DNA of 64,000 bases from Salibacter halophilus (GTDB lineage Bacteria > Bacteroidota > Bacteroidia > Flavobacteriales_G > Salibacteraceae). The notes beneath the pieces are model-generated. The model saw nothing but the letters and a program-made list of their open reading frames with translations. It searched no databases and had not been told where the DNA came from. This document shows, piece by piece, positions 1 through 9,381 of the stretch. Within the stretch, counting starts at the first letter, position 1. Every line of letters begins with the position of its first letter. Position numbers and translations under genes: made by a program. The DNA is taken from positions 1 through 64,000 of the forward strand of contig NZ_WACR01000006.1 of the NCBI RefSeq assembly GCF_008806325.1, written 5' to 3'.

Positions 1-981
1 TGTCAATACATTTGGCGATACTGTATCGACTATTGTTACAACTGCTGTGGCAGCTGAAGTATTACCATTTCCATCATCAGCTGTAAGCGTAACTGTATTT
101 GTTCCTATGTCATTGCAATCAAAAGCTGTTTGATCTAAACTTAACGTAGGCGTTGTACAATTATCGGATGACCCATTTTCGACATCTGATGTAGAAATTG
201 TAGCCTGTCCATTGGAATCGAGTTGAATCGTTATATTTTGCGCCTGGACGGTAGGACTAATATTATCTGAAACTACAACGTTAAAAGATGATGTTGATGT
301 GTTATTAGTTGGAACACCTGTATTATCAGATGCTGTTACATCAACTGTTGTTGAGCCAACAGAAAATTGATAAGTAGAAGGGTTAATTGATTGATTGTTG
401 ATACTGTAAGAAACATTAGGATTTGAATCACAATTATCTGTTACAGTAACATTTGAAAACGACCCTGCTACATAAGAGCAATTCGTTGATGATGTACTTA
501 CATTTAAATCATTAGCAACAATAGTTGGCGCAGCATTATCATTAAAGTTTTTTGTTACAGAAAAACCGAAAAGTCCTCCACAAGCTGGTTCTGTTTCAAC
601 AGGTGGGCCATCTACAAATGTTATTGTTAAAGATTGGTTACACGCAGCTGGATAAAAATCGTAATAAACCCAGTTGTCATAAGTATTTGCTCCAGTACAG
701 GTTGATCGGTTTTGTACGGATCCTTGAACAGGTAAATTACTGAAAGAGGTGTTGTTCACTGATCCAGTAGCTGTGACATTTTGATTGCCTGATCCCTGAT
801 CTACAACTATATAGAAATTTGAAAGAGAACTTGGAGATGGTGTCCCATGCCAGTGTTCTAACCAAAATCGAATAGAACCATCATTCCTTTCTTCCCAAAA
901 GGTTTGAACAGAATGCGAAAAAGCATTAGTACTAACTACTATGAAAGTTAAAAATAAAAATAAATGTCTTAGTTTGTTCAT
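1..981 (-). CDS. Secreted HYR/cadherin-like repeat protein, N-terminal part (runs off left edge)
   Basis: The reading frame is open for 327 codons from an ATG at 979-981 to the window edge, so the C-terminus is not seen. The first ~22 residues (MNKLRHLFLFLTF...AFS) form a signal peptide. A unique region of ~110 residues follows, with several cysteines. After it come at least two repeats of ~85 residues with the HYR-type pattern: a start such as DN-AAPT or DNISPT, then a conserved Cys in DNC, then VT-x-TASDN or LTADDGNGN. HYR and cadherin-like repeats are adhesion or spacer modules of surface proteins. In this lineage such proteins usually end in a T9SS sorting domain, but that end lies outside the window. 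Function beyond secreted, surface-associated and repetitive cannot be stated. Confidence 0.8.
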   Translation of the reverse strand, partial: MNKLRHLFLFLTFIVVSTNAFSHSVQTFWEERNDGSIRFWLEHWHGTPSPSSLSNFYIVVDQGSGNQNVTATGSVNNTSFSNLPVQGSVQNRSTCTGANTYDNWVYYDFYPAACNQSLTITFVDGPPVETEPACGGLFGFSVTKNFNDNAAPTIVANDLNVSTSSTNCSYVAGSFSNVTVTDNCDSNPNVSYSINNQSINPSTYQFSVGSTTVDVTASDNTGVPTNNTSTSSFNVVVSDNISPTVQAQNITIQLDSNGQATISTSDVENGSSDNCTTPTLSLDQTAFDCNDIGTNTVTLTADDGNGNTSAATAVVTIVDTVSPNVLT

Positions 982-1209
982 GATAATGATTAAATTATTG
1001 AATAATTGAATTTTGAAAATAATTTGTGCAAATTTCACTAAATCATTATACCATTAAACAATTGGAAGAAATAGAAATTAAAAATGTGATATAAAGTGAT
1101 ATAACAGCATTTTTTTTTGTAATTATAATTACTTTTTTTCAACAATAACACTGATCATTTTTAAACCAAAAGTCCTAAGTCATAATCAAACTTTAAATAC
1201 ATTATTTTT
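982..1209. other. AT-rich intergenic spacer
   Basis: This AT-rich, homopolymer-rich DNA separates the HYR protein from the IS4 remnant. It must hold the promoter of the leftward HYR gene, but I could not pick a TTG-N19-TAnnTTTG match with confidence. Confidence 0.4.
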
Positions 1210-2130
1210 TTATGCTCTAAGAGGGTTTAGAAAAACCTGTGTTTAAAATTCCAGTCCATATTTCATATAGCTTTTGGCATTGCGGCCATGTGATTTTACA
1301 GGTATCTTTCGGAGTGTGTCATGCACTTAGGCACCTGTTATATGCCCATGTTTATGCAATCATAACCAGGGCAAACAGCCGTGCCACATGCTCTGGATAT
1401 GTTTTAAGTGCGTATGTTCCAGGTTTAACCCGCTGGACTTCATTCCCCTGAACATAGTCTCAATTTGCCAGCGGTTCTCATACTCTTTAATGGAACAGGT
1501 TTCCTGATCATAGGAAATGATAAGTTGGAGTTCTGGCTTGTTATTTCGACCATTGACCTTACAGGCTGTCAGGTAACATTTTACCTCACATACGACCAGC
1601 GACTTTTCCTTCCAGGTTTTTTCACCCACTATCAATTGACTAAACAGGTGTGAAGCTTTAACTTTGATACCATTAAAGTATTTGACCCATTTGTTTCCTA
1701 CAAATTCCCTGTAGGCCAACAATGACCATATGGCTTCGCGTCCAAAAGGGTGGATAAAGCGCTCGATAAGTGTACACGTTCATCTGTATTAGAGTTTCCA
1801 TTTTTAGGGAGGAGCATAGTAAAGAGTACAGGGAATACACAGCCTTTGTAGACAATACCCAAAGCCAGATTATTAATCCGGAACGTACCAAAGTCCCATT
1901 CGGTTAAGTCCATCAACAAATGGTAGGGATCTTCAAACGGGATCAACTTCATAATCATCTTTGCAATAAGATCGGTGTCCAATGCTTACTCAGCAATGAA
2001 CCGCTCAAGTCTACGCATCGAAGATTCTGCTGTGGTTTTACCTGCAGTTTCAAAGCCAGTGGAGAGTTTGCTTAAATTAACATTTTGAACTTTGCAAAGA
2101 GCCAAAACTACTGCGAGATGCGATTTAATG
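1210..2130 (-). pseudogene. Decayed IS4-family transposase
   Basis: Fragments in different minus-strand frames read in order as one IS4-family (DDE_Tnp_1) transposase. They are an N-terminal piece around 2040-2130 (ARIKSHLAVVLALCKVQNVN, then LERFIAE followed by a stop), a central piece at 1700-1982 (DLTEWDFG, LALGIVYKGCVFPVLFTML, GNSNTDERV), a piece at 1360-1722 (LAYREFVGNKW) that carries the YREK-type signature YENRWQIETMFRGMK, and a C-terminal piece at 1210-1300 (SHGRNAKSYMKYGLEF). At least three frameshifts or in-frame stops separate them, so the gene is dead. I did not find clear terminal inverted repeats or a target duplication. Confidence 0.85.
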
Positions 2131-2408
2131 CGGGCACGGTTTACTTTTCCTTAAAAGTGCAGGTGAATGGGATCAAAAATTTTCGTAAAATTGATTCAGC
2201 CCAGGAAGTCATAACTGGAGAAATGTTTAGTTTTATACCTATAATATATCGATTTCCAGGGTTTTTAAAAGTTATTTCGGACTTTTTATCCTATTTTTTA
2301 GCTGTAGAATTATCATCATGTAAGCAGTTCTTTTACATTAAACTATTTTTGATTGTCATTTTTTAAAAGAAAAAAACAATAAAATATAGTTCAAATATTT
2401 AAATAAAA

Positions 2409-2436
2409 AAACAACCTCATTAAAATGAGGTTGTTT
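2409..2436. terminator. Strong hairpin, possible bidirectional terminator
   Basis: A 12-bp perfect stem (AAACAACCTCAT / ATGAGGTTGTTT) has a 4-nt loop, with an A-run before it and T-rich sequence at its end. It has the form of an intrinsic terminator. No intact gene ends next to it on either strand, so it may be left over from a lost gene. Confidence 0.55.
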
Positions 2437-2534
2437 AACCTAACAATCTCGATTAAACATAACTAAACCTTAGAGTGAGTGTTCAATCTTGAAAGTAAAC
2501 ATTTATATCTTTAATGCCTTTAAACATTTGAAAT

Positions 2535-2564
2535 AAACCTTACAAGATTAATCTTGTAAGGTTT
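2535..2564. repeat. Perfect 30-bp palindrome, terminator-like
   Basis: The arms AAACCTTACAAGATT and AATCTTGTAAGGTTT are exact reverse complements with no spacer, and T-rich sequence follows. It could be a terminator or a protein-binding site. It lies ~100 bp from another strong hairpin with no gene between them. Confidence 0.55.
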
Positions 2565-2831
2565 TGATGTGTATGAGTACATCATGTTTTAGCTTGATAC
2601 GAATGTAAGTAAATTTAAGAGCTGTTACTTTTTTTACTTATTTTTGCAATCTTTTTGCCTTCTATTTTAAATTTTATTTTGGATTGCCCTTATTAAGTAA
2701 CCTGATCGTTATATTTTATTATGTCTACTGGTTATAAGGCTAACATTCTATTTAGTGACTTTCAAGAATTGATCATTTCTGGCTTCATCTGTTAAATCTA
2801 TAAAAATACTGGTTTAGCCCTTTTAGCGGTT

Positions 2832-3262
2832 TTAGTTTGAAGATCCGAGAGCATGTTTAATGTGATTGATATGTCTGTCGTCTTGATGGTTAATAAGCTG
2901 CAATGCTGTAATAGCAGTCATTTTGCATATCATTCTTGTTGCTAGCCCGCTGAATGTTTTTGCGTAGTTTCTTTTAATCATCATATGGTCGCACAATTGA
3001 GAAATGAGTGTTTCAATCCTTTTTCGCTACTTTTTGAACATAAAAGGAAAAGGTTCAAAATCCTTTTGATTGCTCCTCATGGGGTTTTAAGTTTGATCCG
3101 GTGATCAGTAAATAAATCGACTTTTTGCTTTGAACTCAGGTATCCTGCACCCCATATGAGCGTGCAGTTATTCATTACACTTAACTTTAATTCGCTCAAG
3201 TGATGAAACTTGTTGAAATTTAGCCTCAAGTCATGTATATCTGAGAATGTTGTAGTCGTCAT
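2832..3262 (-). pseudogene. Decayed IS982-family transposase (C-terminal half)
   Basis: Minus-strand fragments read in order as the second half of an IS982-family transposase: DIHDL...GAGYLSSKQKVDLFTDHRIKLKTP (3077-3262), then after a frameshift MRSNQKDFEPFPFMF, an in-frame stop, and RKRIETLISQLCDHMMIKRN followed by YAKTFSGLATRMICKMTA, ending at a TAA at 2832-2834. The order and the motifs RGYLSS-like, K.ETP-like and R.ETLISQL are typical of the family. Frameshift and stop make it non-functional. The N-terminal half is not recognisable upstream of 3262. Confidence 0.8.
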
Positions 3263-3607
3263 TCTATGATGCTGTTTATTAGCAATAATGCATGACTTTA
3301 TTTTTTATCTACAAAAAACAGCTTAGCAAGTTAAAGCTAATAGTATTTACTTCCCACAAGTAATCCATACTGGTAATTATGGGAAGCAATTATTTGATTG
3401 GCTATCTGGTTAAACAATACAATCATTCCCTGTAAAACATAAAAGGGCTTATATCAAAAGACGTTTTGAAGATCAAAAAGATACGTGATTGCACGATGTT
3501 AACCTTTATAAATCAGCTATCTAACTTTTTAACATCGGACCCCCCCATCATTTTTACGGTTTTGATACTACCCCTTTTGGTTCTGACCGAAAACAAAACC
3601 GCCTTTA
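3263..3607. other. Intergenic region without recognised gene
   Basis: No supported gene. It may contain further eroded IS982 sequence. It carries one exact copy of the iterated decamer at 3579-3588, just past the 3' end of the leftward gene at 3608. A C-run lies at about 3540-3546. Confidence 0.4.
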
Positions 3608-4561
3608 TTACAGTTCACTTTTTATTCCTCTCACAATATCTTTTTGAAAAGCTGAAAGAATAGCCTGTAATTCGCTAATGTACTTTTCATTATCAGCATT
3701 CATGACATAACCAGCCGATCTCGCCAGTCCAAGCCACTGTGCTGCCCCGTTGTTATCGTTTACTTTACTGAGATTCGTAGCCCAGTCTTTACCACCCCAA
3801 ACGGTTTTCTTGTAATAGACCTTATTAAAAGACCCGTTGGTTGTAATCAACTTGACATCTGCCTTGATTGCAAGTGCGGGTTCGGTCTCGAGCTTTACAT
3901 CTTTATACCCTCTACCACCATCAAAGTTGGCAAAGCTCACCATAAAGTTGATCGACAACAGATTTGTTTCAGACTTTGACGACACCTTCATATCAAAATT
4001 ACCTTCTTTGATAATATTTGTGGTGTAACATACATTCTTGTCTTGCGGCCTAAAGGTCAGATCCCTGATCACGGCAAAAGCTCCGTAGCCGGGTAGCGTT
4101 CCTTCTGTAACATTCTTTTTATCTGCTACCGGCTCTGAATTTCCCGTAGAGCCGATGACTTCATTATCCTTATCTTTAGAAACGCGTTTTTGCACATAAT
4201 CAGATCGCAAAACCCGATCGCCTTTATCAATCGTCAATCCTGCCGACTCGAGTTCTTTAATTAATTCAGAGTAAAGTTGATTGACCATCTGCTGGTAGCT
4301 CTCCTGTGTGAGTCCTTCAATTGAAACCTCAGAAAAAACTCCTTTCGTGGCACTTGTTTCGCTTCCTTTCATCAGCGTTGCCTGTGAAACGGCATAATCT
4401 GAAACGAAGAGTGGATATTTCTTCAACCTCTTGGCTGATCCTCCGCTTATTTTGAATTTACCTTTGTACTCATCAGTAAAATCTACAGAGCTCCAATCGG
4501 CCTGGCTATAAGAAAGACAACTACTAAAAATAAACATCAAGAAAATTCCGGCAAGTCTCAT
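3608..4561 (-). CDS. Exported protein of unknown function
   Basis: The preferred start is the ATG at 4559-4561 (MRLAGIFLMFIFSSC). The open frame extends 8 codons further, but this start puts a signal sequence at the N-terminus. That sequence can be read as a lipoprotein signal (FSSC) or as a type I signal cut after SYSQA. The mature part of ~300 residues is soluble, Lys/Ser-rich and has no repeats. It includes a stretch (GFSEVSIEGL-like to LIKELESAGL) resembling periplasmic proteins that handle paired arguments, but I do not recognise the family. It is divergent from ileS across a 171-bp spacer that contains a perfect inverted repeat. Function unknown. Confidence 0.8.
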   Translation of the reverse strand: MRLAGIFLMFIFSSCLSYSQADWSSVDFTDEYKGKFKISGGSAKRLKKYPLFVSDYAVSQATLMKGSETSATKGVFSEVSIEGLTQESYQQMVNQLYSELIKELESAGLTIDKGDRVLRSDYVQKRVSKDKDNEVIGSTGNSEPVADKKNVTEGTLPGYGAFAVIRDLTFRPQDKNVCYTTNIIKEGNFDMKVSSKSETNLLSINFMVSFANFDGGRGYKDVKLETEPALAIKADVKLITTNGSFNKVYYKKTVWGGKDWATNLSKVNDNNGAAQWLGLARSAGYVMNADNEKYISELQAILSAFQKDIVRGIKSEL

Positions 4562-4621
4562 GTTGATATGTTTTGGGGTTTTCACTAAAACAAAAGTGAC
4601 TTACCCGCTGAGCGAAATCAA

Positions 4622-4637
4622 TACGGTAAATACCGTA
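4622..4637. promoter_or_regulatory. Perfect inverted repeat in the ileS divergent spacer, possible operator
   Basis: TACGGTAAATACCGTA has two 7-bp arms around a 2-bp centre. It lies between the divergent starts of ileS (4733) and the leftward exported-protein gene (4561). Its size and symmetry fit a dimeric regulator site; the binder is unknown. Confidence 0.4.
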
Positions 4638-4696
4638 AATTCACAATTACATAAAGGACATTCTTTTTTCTCCCCCGCGCAATCCCGTCAAAATTT

Positions 4697-4704
4697 TACC
4701 TTTG
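4697..4704 (+). promoter_or_regulatory. Putative -7 element (TACCTTTG) of ileS
   Basis: It matches the Bacteroidota -7 consensus TAnnTTTG, 28 bp before the ileS ATG. No TTG is visible at the usual spacing upstream. Confidence 0.4.
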
Positions 4705-4732
4705 CTCGCATTTTTAGGACAAAGTCCAAATC

Positions 4733-7700
4733 ATGGCGAAATTCAACGAATACAAGCAGTTAAACCTCACAGAGGTTGCAGATGAAATAAACGAATTCTG
4801 GAAGAACAACCGCATCTTTGAAAAGTCGGTTGAAGAACGCTCCGGTTCTGACCCATTCGTGTTTTACGAAGGGCCTCCTTCTGCTAACGGAAAACCGGGC
4901 ATCCACCACGTGATGGCCCGCACCATCAAAGACCTTTTTTGCCGCTATCAAACGATGAAAGGCAAACAGGTAAAACGCAAGGCTGGCTGGGACACACATG
5001 GCCTCCCCGTTGAGCTGGGTGTTGAAAAAGAACTGGGCATCACCAAAGAAGACATCGGGGACAAAATCTCCATTGCTGATTACAACAAAGCCTGCCGCGA
5101 AGCGGTAATGCGCTATACTGATATCTGGAACAACCTCACAGAAAAAATGGGGTACTGGGTAGATATGGACGATCCGTATATCACCTACAAAACAAAATAC
5201 ATCGAAACAGTGTGGTGGTTGCTCAAGCAATTTCACGAAAAGAACTTGCTCTACAAGGGTTACACCATTCAGCCTTATTCGCCAAAAGCCGGAACCGGAC
5301 TCAGCTCGCACGAGCTCAACATGCCCGGCTGCTACCGCGATGTTAAGGACACAACAATCATAGCACAGTTTAAAGTTGCCGATTCAACTTTCAAGGTACC
5401 GGCTCTTAAAGCTGCTTATGAAGAAGGTAATCTCTATTTGCTGGCATGGACTACTACTCCCTGGACATTACCCTCAAACACGGCTCTGACCGTAGGTGAA
5501 AAAATCGATTATGTTCTGGTCAGAACCTTCAACCAATACACGCACGAGCCAATATTTATCGTGTTGGCTAAGGACCTTGTCAAAAACGTCCTCGGAAAGA
5601 AATTCCAACAGGTCGATACGCTTGAAGGCGTTGTAGCTTTCCAAAAAGGCGACAAAAAGATTCCGTTTTACATCGCAGAATCGTTCAAAGGTAAAGACCT
5701 CGTGGGCACGAACTACGAGCAACTACTTCCATACGCCAAACCGATGGAAAATCCGGATGATGCTTTTCGTGTAATTCCGGGCGACTTTGTCACTACCGAA
5801 GACGGTACCGGAATCGTTCACACCGCTCCAACATTTGGTGCCGATGATGCCCGCGTAGCAAAAGAAGCCGGTGTTCCACCAATGCTCGTGGAAGACAAAA
5901 ACGGCAACCCTGGTCCGCTCGTTGATTTACAGGGTAAGTTCCTGGAAACCGTAAAAGATGATGTTTTTGGAATTGGTGGCGAATACGTCAAAGAGGAGTA
6001 CCTCACCGATGAGGAAAAAGAGGAAGCTCTCAAAAAACAACAAACCTATTTAAAAGATGTCATCAAGAACATCGATAAATATTTGAGTGTTGACGAGCGC
6101 ATTTCCATCAAACTCAAGATGGAAGGGCTCGCCTTTAACGTTGAAAAGTACACGCACAGCTATCCGCATTGCTGGCGTACCGATAAGCCGGTTCTTTACT
6201 ATCCGCTCGATTCGTGGTTCATCCGCTCAACTGAGATGAAGGATCAAATGATCGGGCTCAACAAAACGATCAACTGGAAACCAAAAGCAACCGGTGAAGG
6301 CCGTTTCGGGAATTGGCTCGAAAACCTCAACGACTGGAATTTATCCCGCTCACGCTACTGGGGAATTCCGCTCCCTGTTTGGACAACTGAAGAAGGTGAC
6401 GAAGTAAAAGTCGTGGGATCAGTTGAAGAACTGAAAGACGAAATCGACAAAGCCGTTGAAGCCGGAGTGATGGACAACAATCCGCTCGCTGACTTCAAGC
6501 CCGGTAATATGGATGAATCGAATTACGATCAAATTGATCTTCATCGTCCTTATGTTGATGATCTAAAACTCGTGAGCAAATCGGGAGAAACGATGACGCG
6601 TGAAAAGGATCTGATTGACGTTTGGTTTGATTCCGGTTCAATGCCTTACGCACAACATCACTATCCATTTGAAAACAAAGAAGCTATCGATCAGAACCAG
6701 TCTTACCCGGCCGACTTCATCGCTGAAGGAGTTGATCAAACTCGTGGTTGGTTCTTCACGTTGCACGCCATCGGGTCGATGATTTTTGATAGCGTAGCTT
6801 ACAAGAATGTCGTTTCAAACGGTCTCGTTCTCGACAAGAACGGACAAAAGATGTCAAAACGTCTCGGCAATGCCGTTGAACCATTTGAAGCTATGAAAAA
6901 ATACGGCACAGATGCTATTCGCTGGTATATGATCACGAATGCTCAGCCGTGGGATAACCTCAAGTTTGATCTCGAAGGAGTTAATGAAGTGAAACGCAAG
7001 TTCTTCAGAGCTCTTCAAAACACATATGCTTTCTTCTCGCTCTACGCCAACGTTGATGGCTTTACTTACAGCGAGGATAAAATAGACATCAAAGACCGTC
7101 CTGAGATCGATCGCTGGGTAATCTCAAAACTCAACTCACTTATTAAAGAAGTTGACGCGGCATATGCTGATTACGAGCCCACAAAAGCAGGCCGATTGAT
7201 TCAGGAATTTGTCGTTGAAAACCTGTCGAACTGGCACGTACGTCTCAGTCGTAAACGTTTTTGGCGAGGCGATTACGGTCAGGATAAAATTGCAGCTTAT
7301 CAAACACTTTACGAATGCCTCACAGCAGTTGCAAAACTGGCTGCGCCAATCGCTCCGTTTTATGCAGAGCAATTGTACCGCGATCTGAATAACGTTACCG
7401 GAAAAGAAGATCAGGAAAGTGTTCATCTCGCCTTCATGCCTGAGGTTGTTGAAAGTGAAATTGACACCGATCTCGAAGAGCGCATGTCGATCGCACAGCA
7501 AGTATCTTCAATGATTCTCGCTCTTCGCAAGAAAGAGAGTATCAAGGTTCGCCAGCCATTACAAAAGATCATGGTTCCGGTTCTGAACGACACCTTTGAA
7601 CGCCAACTGAGCGATGTGGCTAACCTCATCAAAACGGAAACGAACATCAAGGAAATCGAATTCCTCAATGATACAAAAGGCGTTTTGGTGAAACAGATCA

Positions 7701-8218
7701 AGCCCGATTTCAAAGCGCTTGGTCCAAAATACGGCAAGCTGATGAAGGGTATTGCGGCTGCTGTCAATCAATTTGAGCAGGAAGATATCAACGAGTTAGA
7801 ACGCAATGGTCAGATCCAAATCCAAGTTCAGGGTGAAAATATCACTCTTACAACTGACGATGTTGAAATTTCGACAGACGACATTCCGGGTTGGCTCGTT
7901 ATGACAGAAAACGGAATTACCGTTGCGCTCGACATTCAGTTGAACGATGAATTGCGCTACGAGGGAATTGCACGTGAATTAGTAAACCGCATTCAAAACC
8001 TGCGTAAAGACAGTGGTTTGGACGTAACAGACCGCATTGTAATAACCGTGGAATCACAAGAATTGTTATCCGCTGCAGTAAATGATAATTTCGATTATAT
8101 TTGCGCGGAAACATTAGCAGATGAGCTAAATTTTGTCGACTCACTTTCAGGCAATAACGTTCATGAAAGCGAGTTAAATGAAGACCTCACCTGTAAATTT
8201 AGAATTGAGAAAACTTAA
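4733..8218 (+). CDS. ileS: Isoleucyl-tRNA synthetase, long (eukaryote-like) type
   Basis: Charges tRNA-Ile with isoleucine in the cytosol. This is a class I synthetase: the HIGH signature reads GIHH at residues 56-59 and KMSKR is at 706-710, with the WTTTPWTLPSN editing-domain entry near residue 240 and the conserved WNLSRSRYWGIPLP segment before the second half of the Rossmann fold. At 1161 residues it is longer than the ~930-residue classical bacterial enzyme. It matches the second, eukaryote-like IleRS type, which is common in Bacteroidota and in other organisms is linked with natural mupirocin resistance. The start is an ATG, 28 bp after a TAnnTTTG element. A DksA-like gene and lspA follow closely and probably form one operon. 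Three decamer copies lie in its first third and N-terminal quarter (4844, 5482, 5518) and one near 7808. Confidence 0.97.
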   Translation: MAKFNEYKQLNLTEVADEINEFWKNNRIFEKSVEERSGSDPFVFYEGPPSANGKPGIHHVMARTIKDLFCRYQTMKGKQVKRKAGWDTHGLPVELGVEKELGITKEDIGDKISIADYNKACREAVMRYTDIWNNLTEKMGYWVDMDDPYITYKTKYIETVWWLLKQFHEKNLLYKGYTIQPYSPKAGTGLSSHELNMPGCYRDVKDTTIIAQFKVADSTFKVPALKAAYEEGNLYLLAWTTTPWTLPSNTALTVGEKIDYVLVRTFNQYTHEPIFIVLAKDLVKNVLGKKFQQVDTLEGVVAFQKGDKKIPFYIAESFKGKDLVGTNYEQLLPYAKPMENPDDAFRVIPGDFVTTEDGTGIVHTAPTFGADDARVAKEAGVPPMLVEDKNGNPGPLVDLQGKFLETVKDDVFGIGGEYVKEEYLTDEEKEEALKKQQTYLKDVIKNIDKYLSVDERISIKLKMEGLAFNVEKYTHSYPHCWRTDKPVLYYPLDSWFIRSTEMKDQMIGLNKTINWKPKATGEGRFGNWLENLNDWNLSRSRYWGIPLPVWTTEEGDEVKVVGSVEELKDEIDKAVEAGVMDNNPLADFKPGNMDESNYDQIDLHRPYVDDLKLVSKSGETMTREKDLIDVWFDSGSMPYAQHHYPFENKEAIDQNQSYPADFIAEGVDQTRGWFFTLHAIGSMIFDSVAYKNVVSNGLVLDKNGQKMSKRLGNAVEPFEAMKKYGTDAIRWYMITNAQPWDNLKFDLEGVNEVKRKFFRALQNTYAFFSLYANVDGFTYSEDKIDIKDRPEIDRWVISKLNSLIKEVDAAYADYEPTKAGRLIQEFVVENLSNWHVRLSRKRFWRGDYGQDKIAAYQTLYECLTAVAKLAAPIAPFYAEQLYRDLNNVTGKEDQESVHLAFMPEVVESEIDTDLEERMSIAQQVSSMILALRKKESIKVRQPLQKIMVPVLNDTFERQLSDVANLIKTETNIKEIEFLNDTKGVLVKQIKPDFKALGPKYGKLMKGIAAAVNQFEQEDINELERNGQIQIQVQGENITLTTDDVEISTDDIPGWLVMTENGITVALDIQLNDELRYEGIARELVNRIQNLRKDSGLDVTDRIVITVESQELLSAAVNDNFDYICAETLADELNFVDSLSGNNVHESELNEDLTCKFRIEKT

Positions 8219-8243
8219 CAACCTATAAAAACATTTCCGCTGT

Positions 8244-8621
8244 ATGGAAACAAAAGAAAAAAGCAGATATAGCGATGCTGAACTCGCTGAGTTCAAAGAC
8301 ATAATTGAGAAAAAAATCGCTGAAGCCGAAAAAGATCTCGAACTACTCAACGCGAGTATTTCACACAACAACAATGGTACTGATGATACATCTCCCACTT
8401 TCAAAATGATGGAAGATGGATCTGACACACTTTCTCGTGAAGAAACTGCTCAGTTAGCTGCTCGCCAGGAAAAGTTCATCAAACACCTTAGAGCTGCATT
8501 GGTACGCATTGAAAACAAAAGCTATGGCATTTGCCGTAAGACAGGAAAACTCATTTCAAAAGATCGATTGAGAGTAGTTCCTCACGCAACGCTTAGCATT
8601 GAAGCTAAACGCATGCAATAA
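8244..8621 (+). CDS. TraR/DksA-family protein with incomplete zinc finger
   Basis: A 125-residue protein with an N-terminal helical, coiled-coil-like region (acidic and Lys-rich, residues 5-95) and a C-terminal DksA-type end (YGICRKTGKLISKDRLRVVP). DksA-type proteins bind RNA polymerase through the secondary channel and adjust initiation. Here only one Cys of the usual C4 zinc site is present. This Cys-poor form is the usual one in Bacteroidota, so it is not a sign of decay. It lies 25 bp after ileS and its stop codon touches the lspA start region. Family assignment is firm; its exact role in transcription is inferred. Confidence 0.9.
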   Translation: METKEKSRYSDAELAEFKDIIEKKIAEAEKDLELLNASISHNNNGTDDTSPTFKMMEDGSDTLSREETAQLAARQEKFIKHLRAALVRIENKSYGICRKTGKLISKDRLRVVPHATLSIEAKRMQ

Positions 8622-9311
8622 TTGTTGTCAACCGCAACATCAATCAGTTTGGCTAAAAATATAAAACGATTTCGACTCCCGGTACTAGTACTACTGGGAG
8701 TTTTACTTATCGACCAGATCTCAAAGTTCATGGTCAAGCTCAATATGTACCTGAACGAAGAGTTCTCGGTACTGGGCGACTGGTTTATTATTCACTTTAC
8801 TGAAAATCCCGGAATGGCTTTCGGGATGGAGTTTGGCGGTGATTACGGCAAATTATTTCTCACACTTTTCCGCATTGTAGCCGTTTTCTTTATCGCTCGC
8901 TACATTGTAAGGATTTCAAAAGAAGGTGCTCCAAAAGGTGCTATTATTGGCGTAACGCTTATTCTGGCCGGTGCGCTCGGAAATATCATCGATTCAGTAT
9001 TTTACGGAGTTATTTTCAGTGACAGCTATTACAGCATTGCCCAGTTATTTCCTGAAGGTGGCGGATACGGAACATGGATGCACGGAAAAGTTGTAGACAT
9101 GTTATATTTCCCGCTCATCAGCGGCTTTTTCCCCGATTGGGTTCCGGTTGTTGGTGGCGATCACTTCATCTTTTTCAGACCTATTTTCAACATTGCTGAT
9201 ACAGCTATTTCAGTTGGAGTTGGTATGATACTACTCTTTCACAGAAAGTTTTTCTCTGAGAGCCTCTCAAAACAAAACGAGACAACATCAGAAGAGAAAG
9301 CTCATTCGTAA
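8622..9311 (+). CDS. lspA: Lipoprotein signal peptidase
   Basis: Integral membrane aspartic peptidase (signal peptidase II) that cuts signal peptides from diacylated prolipoproteins. The protein is 229 residues with about four membrane segments. Catalytic aspartates lie in the conserved blocks GNIIDS (Asp124) and FNIADTAIS (Asp193), with FTENPGMAFG near residue 60. It is longer than the ~165-residue E. coli enzyme because of the inserted loop (residues 130-180) usual in Bacteroidota. No ATG precedes the conserved region. Candidate starts are TTG at 8622, 8625 or 8649, directly after the previous stop, so translational coupling is likely. The many lipoproteins in this window are its natural substrates. 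Confidence 0.95.
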   Translation: MLSTATSISLAKNIKRFRLPVLVLLGVLLIDQISKFMVKLNMYLNEEFSVLGDWFIIHFTENPGMAFGMEFGGDYGKLFLTLFRIVAVFFIARYIVRISKEGAPKGAIIGVTLILAGALGNIIDSVFYGVIFSDSYYSIAQLFPEGGGYGTWMHGKVVDMLYFPLISGFFPDWVPVVGGDHFIFFRPIFNIADTAISVGVGMILLFHRKFFSESLSKQNETTSEEKAHS

Positions 9312-9312
9312 T

Positions 9313-9356
9313 GGTCAGAGCCAAAAAAAGCCGGCTCTAAAAAGAACCAGCTTTTC
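9313..9356. terminator. Bidirectional terminator between lspA and glmS, containing a decamer copy
   Basis: The decamer copy GGTCAGAGCC starts 2 bp after the lspA stop. Its AGAGCC half (9317-9322) pairs with GGCTCT at 9333-9338. An overlapping alternative stem pairs AAAGCC-GG with CC-GCTTT further right. Both are A/T-flanked and suit convergent termination of lspA and glmS. Confidence 0.5.
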
Positions 9357-9381
9357 CTCTTTAACTTAAAAAAGCGAACGA

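Larger units (their letters stand above)
2131..2831. other. Non-coding, AT-rich region between two IS remnants
   Basis: No convincing gene lies here. It contains two strong hairpins (2409-2436 and 2535-2564) with only ~100 bp between them. The rest is AT-rich and looks like decayed or IS-flanking DNA. A 93-codon open frame overlapping the IS4 remnant on the plus strand has no recognisable features and is probably spurious. Confidence 0.5.

Noticed and set aside
2085-2366. 93-codon open frame on the plus strand
   Set aside because: It overlaps the N-terminal remnant of the IS4 transposase on the other strand and has no features of a real protein.
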